Part shown: piece by piece, positions 1 through 10,851 of the stretch | Numbering within the stretch: position 1 is the stretch's first letter | Layout: each line of letters starts with the position of its first letter | DNA from: Selaginella moellendorffii | Lineage: Eukaryota > Streptophyta > Lycopodiopsida > Selaginellales > Selaginellaceae | Direction of reading: 5' to 3' | NCBI RefSeq assembly: GCF_000143415.4 | Contig: NW_003314372.1 | Span: 250,821-314,820, forward strand | Length of the DNA stretch: 64,000 bases | Notes under the pieces: model-generated | The model's input: only the letters and a program-made list of their open reading frames with translations | Told to the model about the DNA's origin: nothing | The model's database searches: none | Position numbers and translations under genes: made by a program

Positions 1-1229
1 AGAAGCTTCAAAACATGAACTCGATGTCCAGGGGGCTCACTAGTGCTGTGCTGATTTTGGGATTGAACAAGAGATCCAGAAAACTAGCTCGGAGCTTCAG
101 TCTAGCAGCAGCATCCAAATTTGGATCATGTCATCACTCATATCAATCATCAGAAGCATCTAGTCAAGATCTACAATAACATGGGAAGGAATGGTTTTAT
201 AACTAAAGGCCATGGATCGATTGGGAGTGTAATATTTTATGTATCAAAGTTGGTGGTATTATGAAAGAGATTGTCAAGATAAACAATGGTGATACTTTAT
301 TGATTAATACTTTGGAGTTTGTGAAGTGCACACATAAGATAGCTAGTTTTATCATGGTGTAATTGTTTATTTTTAATTGTTTGATTTAGAGTACATTTAT
401 GGGCATAAGGCTCTTGTGCACTACATTCAGAAAGAGTTCTATAACATATTTTCAAATGAGTTTTTTGATGGTTTGCCCTTGGAATGTGGATTCAGCATGA
501 GATTGCTAGAGCTACTCTTTATTGTCAGCAATTGATTCATACTAGTCCTATTGAAGGTGAGGAGATCAATAGATAAATTGTTAAATACCCTAAAAAAAGA
601 TGGTTGTAGATTGGGCTGCTCTAATGGTGATAGTTAAAGAAAAGTTATGTCAATTACAAGGGATTAAATAATTTTTAGTGATGTCATTTGGTTTGACAAA
701 TCCTTTTATCACTTCTCAAAGGTTCACAAATCAATTTTTAAAGCTTTACTTTGGTAAGCTTACTTTGATGATATCTTATTATTCAACTCTACAATGGAAA
801 AATATGAGATGATATTATAAGTGATTAGATTTTTAAATTCATGTCTAAATTTTGGCAAATGGTCTTTAAAAAGTTGAGTAAGAGTAGTGATAAGCATCCA
901 TAATCAGATGGGTAAACAAAGTATATAAATCACTGTTAAAATATATGTTAAGGTCTTTTATGGGAAAATTGACTTGGCAAGGAGTATAGGAGAAATACTT
1001 GCCTTTGCTTCAATTTGCTCATAATAACACTTATCAATTGGCTATTAGTATGTTTCCATTCATGGCAATATAAGGATATGAGCTCAAGTCTTTTAGGGAT
1101 TTGAGTTTGGCATTGCTTTATATTTGTGATTTCTTGAAGGATATGCAACATAAGCTTGAGTTGGCAAAGTTGAACATGAAACAAACTTAAGAACAAAATA
1201 AGAAATTGACTAATAAGCATAATTATCAC
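1..1229 (+). mobile_element. Degenerate Ty3/gypsy pol relic
   Basis: This AT-rich stretch has no intact frame, but broken translations still match Ty3/gypsy polymerase. Around 660-815 a reverse-transcriptase core can be read, including a YFDDIL-type box at about 757-780. At about 895-915 an integrase-like H-P-x-S-D-G-x-T motif follows almost directly, so RNase H and most of the integrase appear deleted. The orientation is plus, and it runs into an LTR at 1230. Frames are full of stops, so it is dead and probably old. The family call follows from motif order; no alignment was made. Confidence 0.6.
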
Positions 1230-1886
1230 TGAGTATCACAAATGTGACATTAAAAATCAAAAAATATTTGTCAACCAATCTTTATAGATCCTTTCTCTTT
1301 ACTATCATAATAGTAGAAGGTTGATATTATTGATTCCCTTTATAGTCTCCACACAAGCTAATTGAGAAACTAATTTAGATCGGAAGAAGTTAAGCATATT
1401 TGACATGGTAATGAGAAATTTATATTGTTGGCTTGCATTTGCTAATGTTGGGAACCCTTATAATATTGAGTTTAGTCCCTCAATATTGTTATGTGATAGT
1501 TTACCGTATCCATTAGATACCATCGCTATCATACCCCATATGTTAGTTCCATTCCAGATCTATGTACTATTTATGGTAAGTGTCTAAATAAGCTCAAAAG
1601 TCTATGGAATGTAAAAAGTGTTTTGAATTGTAGTGTTGTTTTTATGTCCTAATTCATGATCTAGTGCCATTCTATACTTAGTAATTTTTCACACTTGTCC
1701 CAAAGACTAACTTTTGGAATTGGGGTGAAAGCCCAAAGCCTACATTTCTTAAGGTGGGGAGGGGGGTGGGGGAAGAAGAGGGGGTGGGAGGGTCAACTGT
1801 GGGGGGTTTCAAATATATATTATGGATAGTGGTTAGATTGCATAGCCAATTATTTGAGATGTTAATTTAGCTTTCACTGGGCTAAG
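1230..1886 (+). mobile_element. Truncated LTR, family A
   Basis: The start (TG at 1230, then a block around CACAAATGTGAC) matches the starts of the LTRs at 1887, 15228 and 50939. The right half is missing because a second copy begins at 1887. It probably served as 3' LTR of the gypsy relic upstream. Nothing codes here. Confidence 0.55.
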
Positions 1887-2860
1887 TGTCACGAATGTGA
1901 CTTTGGGTATCAAAAGTTACCTATCGACCAATCTTTACGAACACTCTTTTTTTATTGCCACGACTTGGGCATTTTGAGGGTACTTAGACCATACGAACAT
2001 AAGGGAGGAATTCCCATATACTATTAACTAAGCATATTTAGCCCAGTAAGGAGTTCCTGTTTCGTTATGTTTTGCACTGGCTAGTGACAAGAACCCTCAC
2101 ATATTGAGACTAATCTCTCAATATCGCTGGATGATAACTTACCGTATCTACCAAACACCTTCACTATCATGCCTTTTGTGTTAGTTTCATTCTAGTCTCA
2201 AATGCTATTTATGGAAAGTGTCTAAATTAATGATTTTGGCATATCTACGGAATGTAAAGATTGTTCTAATCATCCCGTATCCAAATTTGGAATCTAAGAA
2301 CATTCTATATTTAGTAATTTTGAGTTTGTCCCAGAGACTTAACTCCTAATACTAAGGGAGGTTTGGGGTGAAAGCCCAAAGCATGTGTTCCTCAAGGAGG
2401 GGGGTTCCAAATATATAGTAGGGATAGTGGGTAGGTCAGGCATAGCTGACCAACCTAAGGCATAGTCTAGCTCCTAGTTGAGTGCCTATCCTTATATTAC
2501 ATCTAACTTGGGTCTAAGCCCAAGTTCCACATTATGTTAGTTGGTGGAGTACTTATATCCTCACGTTAGGCCACTAGTATGCTAAAATAGCACCAGACTC
2601 TATTTAGCTCTATTTTGCATGCTAGTTTTAATATTGGGATGTTGGATGCTCTAAAACTGTTCCAAATTGCTCTACACTCTTGTTCCTTTGCTCCATAGGT
2701 TGTATGTTTGGGAGTTCTGTGCTTCAATGCCATTGCTCCTTGACTCCATGCTTGGGAGTTTGGCACTATTCCTTCATTTAGTGGCTCAAAGCCCTGAAAC
2801 TTGGGTTTTGCATCACTGTCCTTTGGACACGTGACATATAGAGGGTTTTTATGTCACTCT
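1887..2860 (+). mobile_element. LTR, family A (second copy, 3' end decayed)
   Basis: It begins TGTCACGAATGTGAC and follows the LTR at 50939 through landmark blocks such as the G-rich run near 2395-2405 and the 'cttgggagtttggcac' block near 2750. The terminal part, which in the 50939 copy ends just before a primer-binding site, is lost after about 2860. The right boundary is approximate. Confidence 0.55.
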
Positions 2861-3639
2861 TTGTTTTATGTTCAACTTAGGTTTAAGCCCAAGCTCGATG
2901 CTATGCTAGTCTTCTAGAAGTATTTTTAACTACTGTATAGTAGATATAAATATTTCATAAAGATGGATTTATAAAATAGTTTAACTTTCCTTATATTTTT
3001 TTAGCATCATTAAATTAATATTAAAACCTCCACTATAAAACTTTATAAATAACTTGTATTCTAAATATCTATTACTGCATGCTAGTTTGAGGATACTTCA
3101 AAGTTAGGTGTAGTGATATCAATAGAAATCAAAGTTTATTATGTGGAAGAAGAAGTACCTATGTTGCACTTAGAAAAATCTTTGACATGATTACTTGCTC
3201 ATTGCTCGGCTTGGTTACATACTTTGATCTCAAGTTTATATACCATTTGGGACTCCTCTATGAAATCTGGAGTTAATTAACTGAATGATAAATAAAGCAA
3301 TCAATGGGAGTGGATGTCAATCCTCATATAACTTTTCATTATTCCTCTAGTAAGATATACTATGAATAGAATTATAATGGACATAGACACTTACAAATGC
3401 TTGTCACTATTTCTTGGCTGCTAAGCTTTTTTCTAGCACTAGATTGACACCTCCGAAGTGTAACTGACTTGGCTAGGCAATTGAATAGATCCAAAGCAAA
3501 TATAGTGTTCTTTATGCAAAGAAGTAAGAGAGTATATAGTACAATTGAATACAAAAAGTTTTGCAAATGTTTAAGCTTAATGTCAACATAATATTTATCA
3601 TGACTTTTCTAATATCAAAATGATTAAACACTATAGTGC

Positions 3640-3812
3640 TCATTCCTCAAGTGGTTCTTTAGGAGTTCCATTCTTACTCTTGACTTTTTGAGTTGAAGTT
3701 TTTGATCCAAACTTGTTACACTCATTGGATTTTCACTTTAGCCATTACCATGTGGCACACTTTCGGCTCCATTGTGGAACTTAGGGATTTTTGTTTTACA
3801 CCTATATGTCAT
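3640..3812 (-). mobile_element. Fragment of minisatellite-bearing LTR (family B)
   Basis: It matches, with many substitutions, the part of the family B LTR at about 10010-10160: the 'gggagttcca' block, the 'gttacactc' block, the 'accatgtggcac' block and the 'cggctcca' block follow in the same order. Only this piece survives. Confidence 0.5.
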
Positions 3813-4849
3813 TACAATTTTAAAGGCAATAATTTATAGCTCACAAGGGATTTTATATTGCACTTAAGATAGGTGGATCTTTGAGTGTATGAAATGCTTT
3901 ATATTGCTTTTGTCTTTCTTTTTTGTTAGTTTTTACATGTTTGTCTTCACTCCTAAATAACACCTAGCTTAGCGACATCCATCTATGTATAACTATCAAC
4001 ATCTATTTCAAGATGTCCAATAATTCATTTGTGTCAAAATGTTTATCTCACCCCTATAATAGCTTTTACATTTATAGTCTTTGCCACCAACTTCTCCATT
4101 TAGACTATTAATAGATCACGTGCTTTCAGTTACTTATTTTCATATTTCTTTTTTTGCATCTTCATATGTAGTTTTATTGACATTCTGGTTTTATATTTAG
4201 TTTATTCTTGAGATAATGTAGCTTTTTTCAGTTGTGAAGATTAATATATAAAGATTGATAATTGCAGGAAATAACCTCTTTATGATATTATGCAAAACAT
4301 AGATATACTTACATATTAAAATTTGAATATCTTTACAATTGCATATACGCAATTCAATACCAATTATTGGTAGTTGTTAATTTTAGTTTGAAAATCATTT
4401 GAAGTGGATTTGTAGGTTCAATTGTTGTTAAGTCTTTATGCCACAATGCTACTATTGCCTTTACAATTTGCATTCTTCTTATATGTAATGATGCATTTCA
4501 AGCATATTCTTTAATTCTTACTTCTAATAGTACTCATAAAGTATTTCCCTCAAGTGGATGGCTTATAAAGACTTCCAACATGCCACTATTGCTTCCACTA
4601 CTCTCAGATAGATAAAAAATGTCCAATGTTTATGTTCTTCTGGTGGTAATACATGTCAAAGATAACTTTGTAATATATTATTATTCTACTAGACTAGAGA
4701 TAAAATTTAATATTAATACAAAAGATATTAAGTAACATAAATAGCTTAATATCATTAATGAGTACATACCTATAAATGGGAATTAAAGTTTTATCTTGTA
4801 GTAAATCAAGAATATGACTAAAGAGTTTTATCACACTCAAAAATAGGTA

Positions 4850-5146
4850 GCCACTAATCTTCTAAAGCATTCATAGAGTTACCAACAAGCATTCTTCTGG
4901 AACTAAAGAGTTTTATTTACACTCAAAAATTGGTAGCCACTAATCAATGGAAATGAAACTTATGCCATTTACTCCGATACCATATGTATTACACTTTATT
5001 TCTGTTCCTTTAAACTAACTTGAAAAAGGGCAATTGGTTGATGAAAGAAGCCTTAATAATTATTTTATCCCCATTTATCCTTTAAGGTTTTAAGGATTTA
5101 CAACGATAGTATATCTAAATCTCATTCCATGATTACATACACTATA
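4850..5146 (-). mobile_element. Decayed TRIM element copy (LTR 4985-5146)
   Basis: Read on the minus strand, 5146-4985 is a diverged 162-bp copy of the TRIM LTR seen intact at 10173 and 22340. It is followed by a primer-binding-site-like TGGTATCGGAG (about 4973-4983) and by internal sequence that matches the start of the TRIM interior. The second LTR is not visible. Divergence is much higher than at the other two loci, so this is an older insertion. Confidence 0.6.
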
Positions 5147-5757
5147 TTTATCCACCCTTAATGATGCTCTTCGACTAACACAATATTATGAGATATTGCC
5201 TTTTCCACTTCTCACTGCATGTCTTTCAGCTCTACTTTCTATAGGAAATGGTATTGTTCCGATAGAGGTTGATGTTGTTCTTGCTTGTGTTCAAGGACTG
5301 AGGTGAAGATGTGGTCGTGGTTATGATGTTCATTGCTAGGTATATGATGAAATTAGCTATATATATTAGCATTTTCCGAATTAGTATCCTTTATTTCTTG
5401 GGTGAAAGCTTTTGTGTCAACCACGTCCTATTGGCATTGCTATGATGGAAGGTCTAAACATTGAGATTATTTTGGGAAATGAGGAGTCATATAAGTAGTG
5501 AAGGGTCCTTATACAAATAAGTTAATGACCCCTCCATCCTTTTTTTAGAAGTATCATTAAAGGGTTCATTTAGCATTAGTTCATGTAATATTTACTTTCC
5601 AAGTTTATTTTCATAATAAGATGTCTCCAATTATTCTATTTGTGTTGGCTAATATAAACTTGAGTTTATCTTCTATTGCTGAACTTGTTGCTATATATTG
5701 TTGTCTATATTTTTTTTGTATAGTAGAGCTAATTTTTATTCTTTATAGCAATAGCTA

Positions 5758-7769
5758 TACAATGTTACGAACATAGTTACGAACACGAACACGGAACACG
5801 AACACGAGCCTCAGATTTCAGGAACCCGAACACGGAAAACGATCACGGCCCACGATGGCTCACAAATATTCTACTGAATATTCTAAGAATATGTTATTTA
5901 AAAATTATATTCTATTTCTTATTATATTATTATAGGAATATGCTATATTTTATTATATTATTCTTAATATTTTTATTTGCACATAAACTACTTCACACTT
6001 TTAAACTACTCAAATATCCTGCATCTCATCGTCATCTTCAACCTCATGATCTTCGACCTCACGATCTTTGACATCATCTCCATCTTCCTCTTCCTGTCCT
6101 GACTCAAGCTCGTCTTCAGGATGAGGAACTGTCTCCAGGACTTTGTAGCTTACAAACTTGTCGTAATCACGATCATTTTTGTAGGTTAACAACCTGGTGT
6201 TGCAAGCCACAAAAACCAGATCCGCTGTCCTGTCCATGGTAAGTCTGTTCCTCTTTTTTGAAGAAACATGCTGGAAAGTACTGAACAATCTCTCCACCGA
6301 GGACGACGAGCATGCCTGACTTAGAACTCGAATGGTCAACTTCTGAAGAGCTGGAGTTCATAACCATAGTCCTCCCACCAACGTACAGCTCCCCTCTTAG
6401 TGCGATCAGCCTTAGCATCATATGAGTTGAAAATGCCTCCTATCCTCCGGTAAGTTAAAAGCTCATCACGTATCACATCCCTCTCACTGGATGTAAACAT
6501 GGCCAGCAGATAAGCATTCCAGTCCTTCATGACCTCTCTGTTAGCATGCTTTTCATACTCCTGAAACTCGGGGTCCAACATGTACGCCACCGAGTGCATG
6601 AGCGAGTGATACTCATGCCACCTATTAGACATGATCTGATGAAGTTCCCTGTACCTGCCATAATCCGACTGTCCTTCCTCTAAACTTGCATCCAACCTGT
6701 TCATGCACTCATATATCTTTCCAATCGCAGGTATATCACAGTCCACAACACGAAGAAGCAGCATAACATCCTTGGACACCTCTAGCATGTCCTTAACCTG
6801 TTGCCAGAAACTGTCATCAAAAACCGTTGCATAACTGTCCCTTCCTGCTCTCGACTTCGACTCAGGCCTTGCTCTGTACGCAGGGCATACGAACATCTGT
6901 TGTAAAGCTTCTCGGAGCTCCACCAGCCTCTCCATCATAATGAAGTTGTAGCCGAACCTGGTATCACAATAACGCAGTAATCGCTTGTGAGTAAACACCG
7001 CCAACAGTGCCACTATATGAGAGTGGTTTCTAACGAAGATCACCAAAGACTTTCCACGCTCCAGAAGTGTTGCCATCCATGGAAGTACACCGAAGTCTTT
7101 CAAGGCATTGTTCAAGCAATGGGCAAAACATGCTGCCCATTGAATTTTTGGGTACCTCTGTTGCAAAAGTGCTGCTGCTGCTCTGTTTGCATTTTCCCCA
7201 TCGGTTACAACCATGACAACGTTCTCTGCACCTACAATGTTAATGCCTTCTTCCCAGCAGCGCAGAGTATTTTCAGCTGTTTTTCCTGTTAAGGAAATGT
7301 CGATAGCCTTCAAAAAAGCTCCTCGTCCTTGACTATATGCCACAAGCCCCATGATATGCCGATTCCTCCTATCTGCCCACCCATCTGCGCATATGGTTGC
7401 ACCCCTCTGCTCCCACTGCTTCCTCAAGGACGCCATCTCAATGTCAATGAATCGTTTCTCTTTCACCAAAAGCTTATCCCGGAGATCATCATATTTTGGT
7501 GGTGCATAAGGCACACCATGCCTGGCAACTTCCTGTATCATGTTGAGGAAGTAAGGTGACCAAGCCTTGACAAATGGAATGTGTTCATTCCAGAAAAATC
7601 TTTCGATAGCCACATCAACTCGGTTCTTCCGCTCAGGATCCATCGAATCAACAATATGGACTTGACTCTGTTTGCTAAAAAACAGGGAACTGCAGCCACT
7701 TCCACTTGACTGGGATGATACCACCGGTGGAAATCCTTGGACATTGCCATCCATTCTCATAGAAGCACC
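5758..7769 (-). mobile_element. hAT DNA transposon, truncated at its 5' end
   Basis: The span holds a nearly full hAT transposase on the minus strand and, at its low-coordinate end (5765-5850), short reiterated ACGAACACG-type repeats of the kind hAT elements carry near their termini. The opposite end is cut at about 7770, where LTR sequence begins, so the N-terminal region (where hAT proteins usually have a BED zinc finger) and one terminal inverted repeat are missing. Confidence 0.7.
6010..7760 (-). pseudogene. hAT transposase (DUF659 and hATC), frameshifted
   Basis: hAT transposases cut and paste their element. The first 474 codons (7760-6336) carry a DUF659-type RNase H core: 'TICADGWADRRNRHIMG' has the first acidic residue, 'VVTDGENANRAA' the second, and 'CFAHCLNNALKD' the conserved CxxH block. 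The hATC dimerisation helix with 'SSVERLFS' lies in another frame (6339-6010). The frame changes near 6355, just after 'RWWEDYGYE', as expected for a one-base deletion. The N-terminus is cut off by LTR sequence at about 7770. The protein was probably functional until recently, since the frame is otherwise open. Confidence 0.8.
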
Positions 7770-7770
7770 A

Positions 7771-10164
7771 CCAGACTCCGTCTCGGTTCACCTCGGACTC
7801 CACTTCGGGTCCATCTCGGACTCCATATCGGACTCCATCTCAAACCACACTTCGGGTCCATCTCGGACTCCATATCGGACTCCATCTCGGACTCCGTCTC
7901 GGTCCTACTCGGACTCCATCTAGGGTCCGCCTCGGACTCCATCTCAGACACTTCCATGTGTCATGTATTGGTCCTTTTTGGGTCCCTTTCTGAAGCCTTG
8001 CTTATTGCTCGCTTCGTGCTCGCTCCTTGAGCACTTTGTTGGGAGTTCCACTCCCGCTCTCGACCTTCCAAGTTAGAGCTTTTAGTCTAAACGTGTTACA
8101 CTCGTTTGGGCTTACGTGTTACACTCGTTCTGGTCTCACATTCATGAGCACCAACCTCAACTATATGAGGGTAATCTTGTGACTCCTTTATTGCTTTGGA
8201 GTCTTTATCTTTCCCGTGATCCCAACTATAGTTGTTTATCACAACTATGTTAGCCCATTTGTTGCGTCAAACACTCATTCGGATCACATCCTCAGCTCTC
8301 TGAGGAAACCTTATACTGTTCCCAAGATCCCAAAGTCGTTCCATTATTGGCCCTTTTCTATCCACCACATTGTGCTGAAGTTCACGTATGAACTTGAGTG
8401 GAGAGCCATGTCCTCTCGACATGCTACTCCTTAAGGATAAGCCCACTCCTAGGACCTTTCGATGCCAACATCAATGGTGATATACTTGAGCACCAATAAA
8501 AGTCGGACTAAGGAACAACTCCGATACCAAGTTGTATGCGACTAATTTTTCCATTCTACTTTAGTCACTTAACCACACCTTCGACCACTTGGAGGAGTCT
8601 CACTCACAACCTCCTTAAGTCCAATTCAGGACTTGGGACTTGCTAGCCCCGAGAATGGCATCCATGCCACTCATCCCTTGCACTTAGTCCAGGTGCTCCA
8701 CGTGTCCGGTCCCAAGATCGACACCCCAAGGTACCACCGACCTACTAGCCCGTTACGCTAAGGCCATGCCCCTTTACCTTGGTCATACCGGTGGTCTAAC
8801 ACCACCTGCATCACAATCCCGTCTCTCAAGGACTGGACCATCCGTGGGCCATGAGTGATCATTCTAGATCCACTCCTTAGCATCCTTAGGATGCCCACAG
8901 ACGTGGGGAATAACCTTCCCCAATATCTCTTTTCTGGTCCCCACCAAGTCCCTTTCTGCCCATGGCCGTGTTCACCAACACTACCACTGGATCGAGGCCC
9001 ACAGGCCCGACCACTAAGTCCCACGGTCCTCTGGGACTTCCTCACCACATGACTGTGTCCTTGGTCACTACCCCAGAGGACTGCTCCTCTTCCTTTCCAC
9101 AGTCTGGGCCTTTGGGACAACATTTCGGAACACTGTGGCCTTACGCGAGCCACCTGGGTACTCTCCCCACCTTCCGCCTTTGGGTGCTCTAGCCATGGGC
9201 TTAGAGCGAAGTTCCGTTGAGCCACGCCTGGTATCCAAGTAGGTAGTGCCACCCACACTTGGACTAGGAGCATCGGCCAGTCGATCTCCCAGGGGAACTA
9301 GAGCCGGCTCTTGAACACTTCACCAAGCTACCCCGCTTGTCGGTCCGTATTCACTCTAGTCTTGGACTTCCCAGTGGTCAGTTCATCACCCAACACTGGG
9401 TCTGACCTTCCTGGGCCAAACTGGCCTTTCCTGGCCAAACTGGCTCCACTGCAGTCCTCCCCCTTACTATACTTTTGGAGCTCACCAAACCCCCCAGGGT
9501 CTGGGAGACGAACGCTTTGGGCTTTCACCCTCTCAGACTCGAACTCGGACTCGGACTCAGACTCGGATTCGGACTCGGATTCGGACTCGGACTTGGACTC
9601 GGACTCGGACTCGGGCTCGGGCTCGGTCTCAGCCTTGGCCTCGGTCTTGGTCTCGGTCCTGGTCCCGGTCTCGGTCTCGGTCCCGGTCTTGACCTCGGAC
9701 TCCATCTCGGGTCCTTCTCGGACTCCATCTCGGACTCCGTCTCGGTCCATCTCGGACTCCGTCTCGGTTCACCTCGGACTCCACTTCGGGTCCATCTCGG
9801 ACTCCATATCGGACTCCATCTCGAACTCCACTTCGGGTCCATCTCGGACTCCATATCGGACTCCATCTCGGACTCTGTCTCGGTCCATCTCGGACTCCAT
9901 CTAGGGTCCGCCTCGGACTCCATCTCGGACACTTCCACGTGTCATGTGTTGGTCCTTTTTGGGTCCCTTTTTGGAGCCTTGCTTATTGCTCGCTTCGTGC
10001 TCGCTCCTTGAGCACTTTGTTGGGAGTTCCACTCCCGCTCTCAACCTTCCAAGTCACAGCTTTTAGTCCAAACGTGTTACACTCGTTTGGGCTTTCGCTT
10101 CGGCCACTACCACGTGGCACCCTTTCTGGCTCCACTTTGGAGCCTAGCGATTTTGTGTCTCACA
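7771..10164 (-). mobile_element. Non-autonomous LTR retrotransposon with minisatellite in the LTR (family B)
   Basis: Read on the minus strand, a 1,632-bp LTR (10164-8533) starts TGTGAGACAC and ends GCATACA. Two bases later comes TTGGTATCGGAG (8530-8519), a match to the initiator-Met tRNA primer-binding site. A short interior without coding capacity (8518-8141) is followed by a second LTR start (8140) that is nearly identical to the first but is cut at about 7771, where hAT sequence begins. With under 400 bp of interior and no gag or pol, it must be moved by another element's proteins. The near identity of the two LTRs suggests a young insertion. Confidence 0.7.
9535..9930. repeat. GACTCG/CTCGGACTCCAT minisatellite inside the LTR
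   Basis: The tract starts with 6-bp units (GGACTC/CGGACT type) and passes into 12-bp units (CTCGGACTCCAT). The same tract occurs at 7771-7930, 11860-12205, 14030-14320 (opposite orientation) and 17285-17750 (opposite orientation), always in LTR context where context can be read. It makes long artefactual open frames of Ser-Asp, Leu-Gly or Arg-Pro repeats on both strands. Confidence 0.85.
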
Positions 10165-10172
10165 AGTCAGTC

Positions 10173-10846
10173 TGTAGCGCATGTGATCATGGGATGAGAT
10201 TTGGATATACTGTCATCGTGGATCCTTGGAACCTTGGGAGATAAATGGGGATAAAATAGCCACTAAGGGCTCTCTCATCAAGCAATTGCCCCTTTTCCAG
10301 TTGGCTTAATGGGAGAGAGATAAGGTGCACTACAGTTGGTATCGGAGCAAATGGCACAGGTTCGAATCCTATTGATTAGTGGCTACTTAAAAGTATAATA
10401 TACCCTTGAACAAGGTATATTCCTACCCCTAAATTTGAAATCATACATATTGGGCATCCATGCGTACGTCCTTCCTCTTCTGTGGAGTATCCACGGACGA
10501 AGGTATCCACCGTGGGACTGCGGTACGGGTGGATGACTAGTTGCCTCACATGGAATAGCTGGTCTACACAATGGAAGGATTGGTAGATTGAGTGCGGAAA
10601 TGGAGGTGCTGGTTCCCCTTGGCTCAGTAGGGGTTGTTAGTCAATAGTCAATGAGGACATTGACATCTCTGAAGGGGGGGTGAGTGTAGCGCATGTGATC
10701 ATGGGATGAGATTTGGATATACTGTCACCGTGGATCCTTGGAACCTTGGGAGATAAATGGGGATAAAATAGCCACTAAGGGCTCTCTCATCAAGCAATTG
10801 CCCCTTTTCCAGTTGGCTTAAGGGGAGAGAGATAAGGTGCGCTACA
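10173..10846 (+). mobile_element. Intact TRIM retrotransposon with target duplication
   Basis: Two 162-bp LTRs (10173-10334 and 10685-10846) begin TGTAGCGCA and end TGCRCTACA, so each LTR is itself bounded by a 9-bp inverted repeat. After the first LTR comes TGGTATCGGAGCA (10337-10349), a tRNA-Met-type primer-binding site. Before the second is a polypurine tract (GAAGGGGGGG, 10671-10680). The whole is flanked by the 5-bp duplication CAGTC (10168-10172 and 10847-10851). The 350-bp interior has no coding capacity. This meets every structural criterion for a terminal-repeat retrotransposon in miniature. Confidence 0.92.
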
Positions 10847-10851
10847 CAGTC

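Larger units (their letters stand above)
2861..5757. other. AT-rich intergenic sequence with old repeat debris
   Basis: No coding region can be supported here. Apart from an LTR fragment (about 3640-3812) and a decayed TRIM copy (about 4850-5146), listed separately, it is low-complexity AT-rich DNA. Confidence 0.6.

Noticed and set aside
9311-9938. Long open frames rich in Ser-Asp, Leu-Gly or Arg-Pro on both strands (also at 7.7-8.0, 11.7-12.2, 14.0-14.4 and 17.2-17.8 kb)
   Set aside because: They are read through the 6/12-bp minisatellite in every frame; the sequence is LTR noncoding DNA.
10337-10375. tRNA-like piece with GGTTCGAATCC
   Set aside because: It is the primer-binding site and first interior bases of the TRIM; no acceptor or anticodon stem can be formed.
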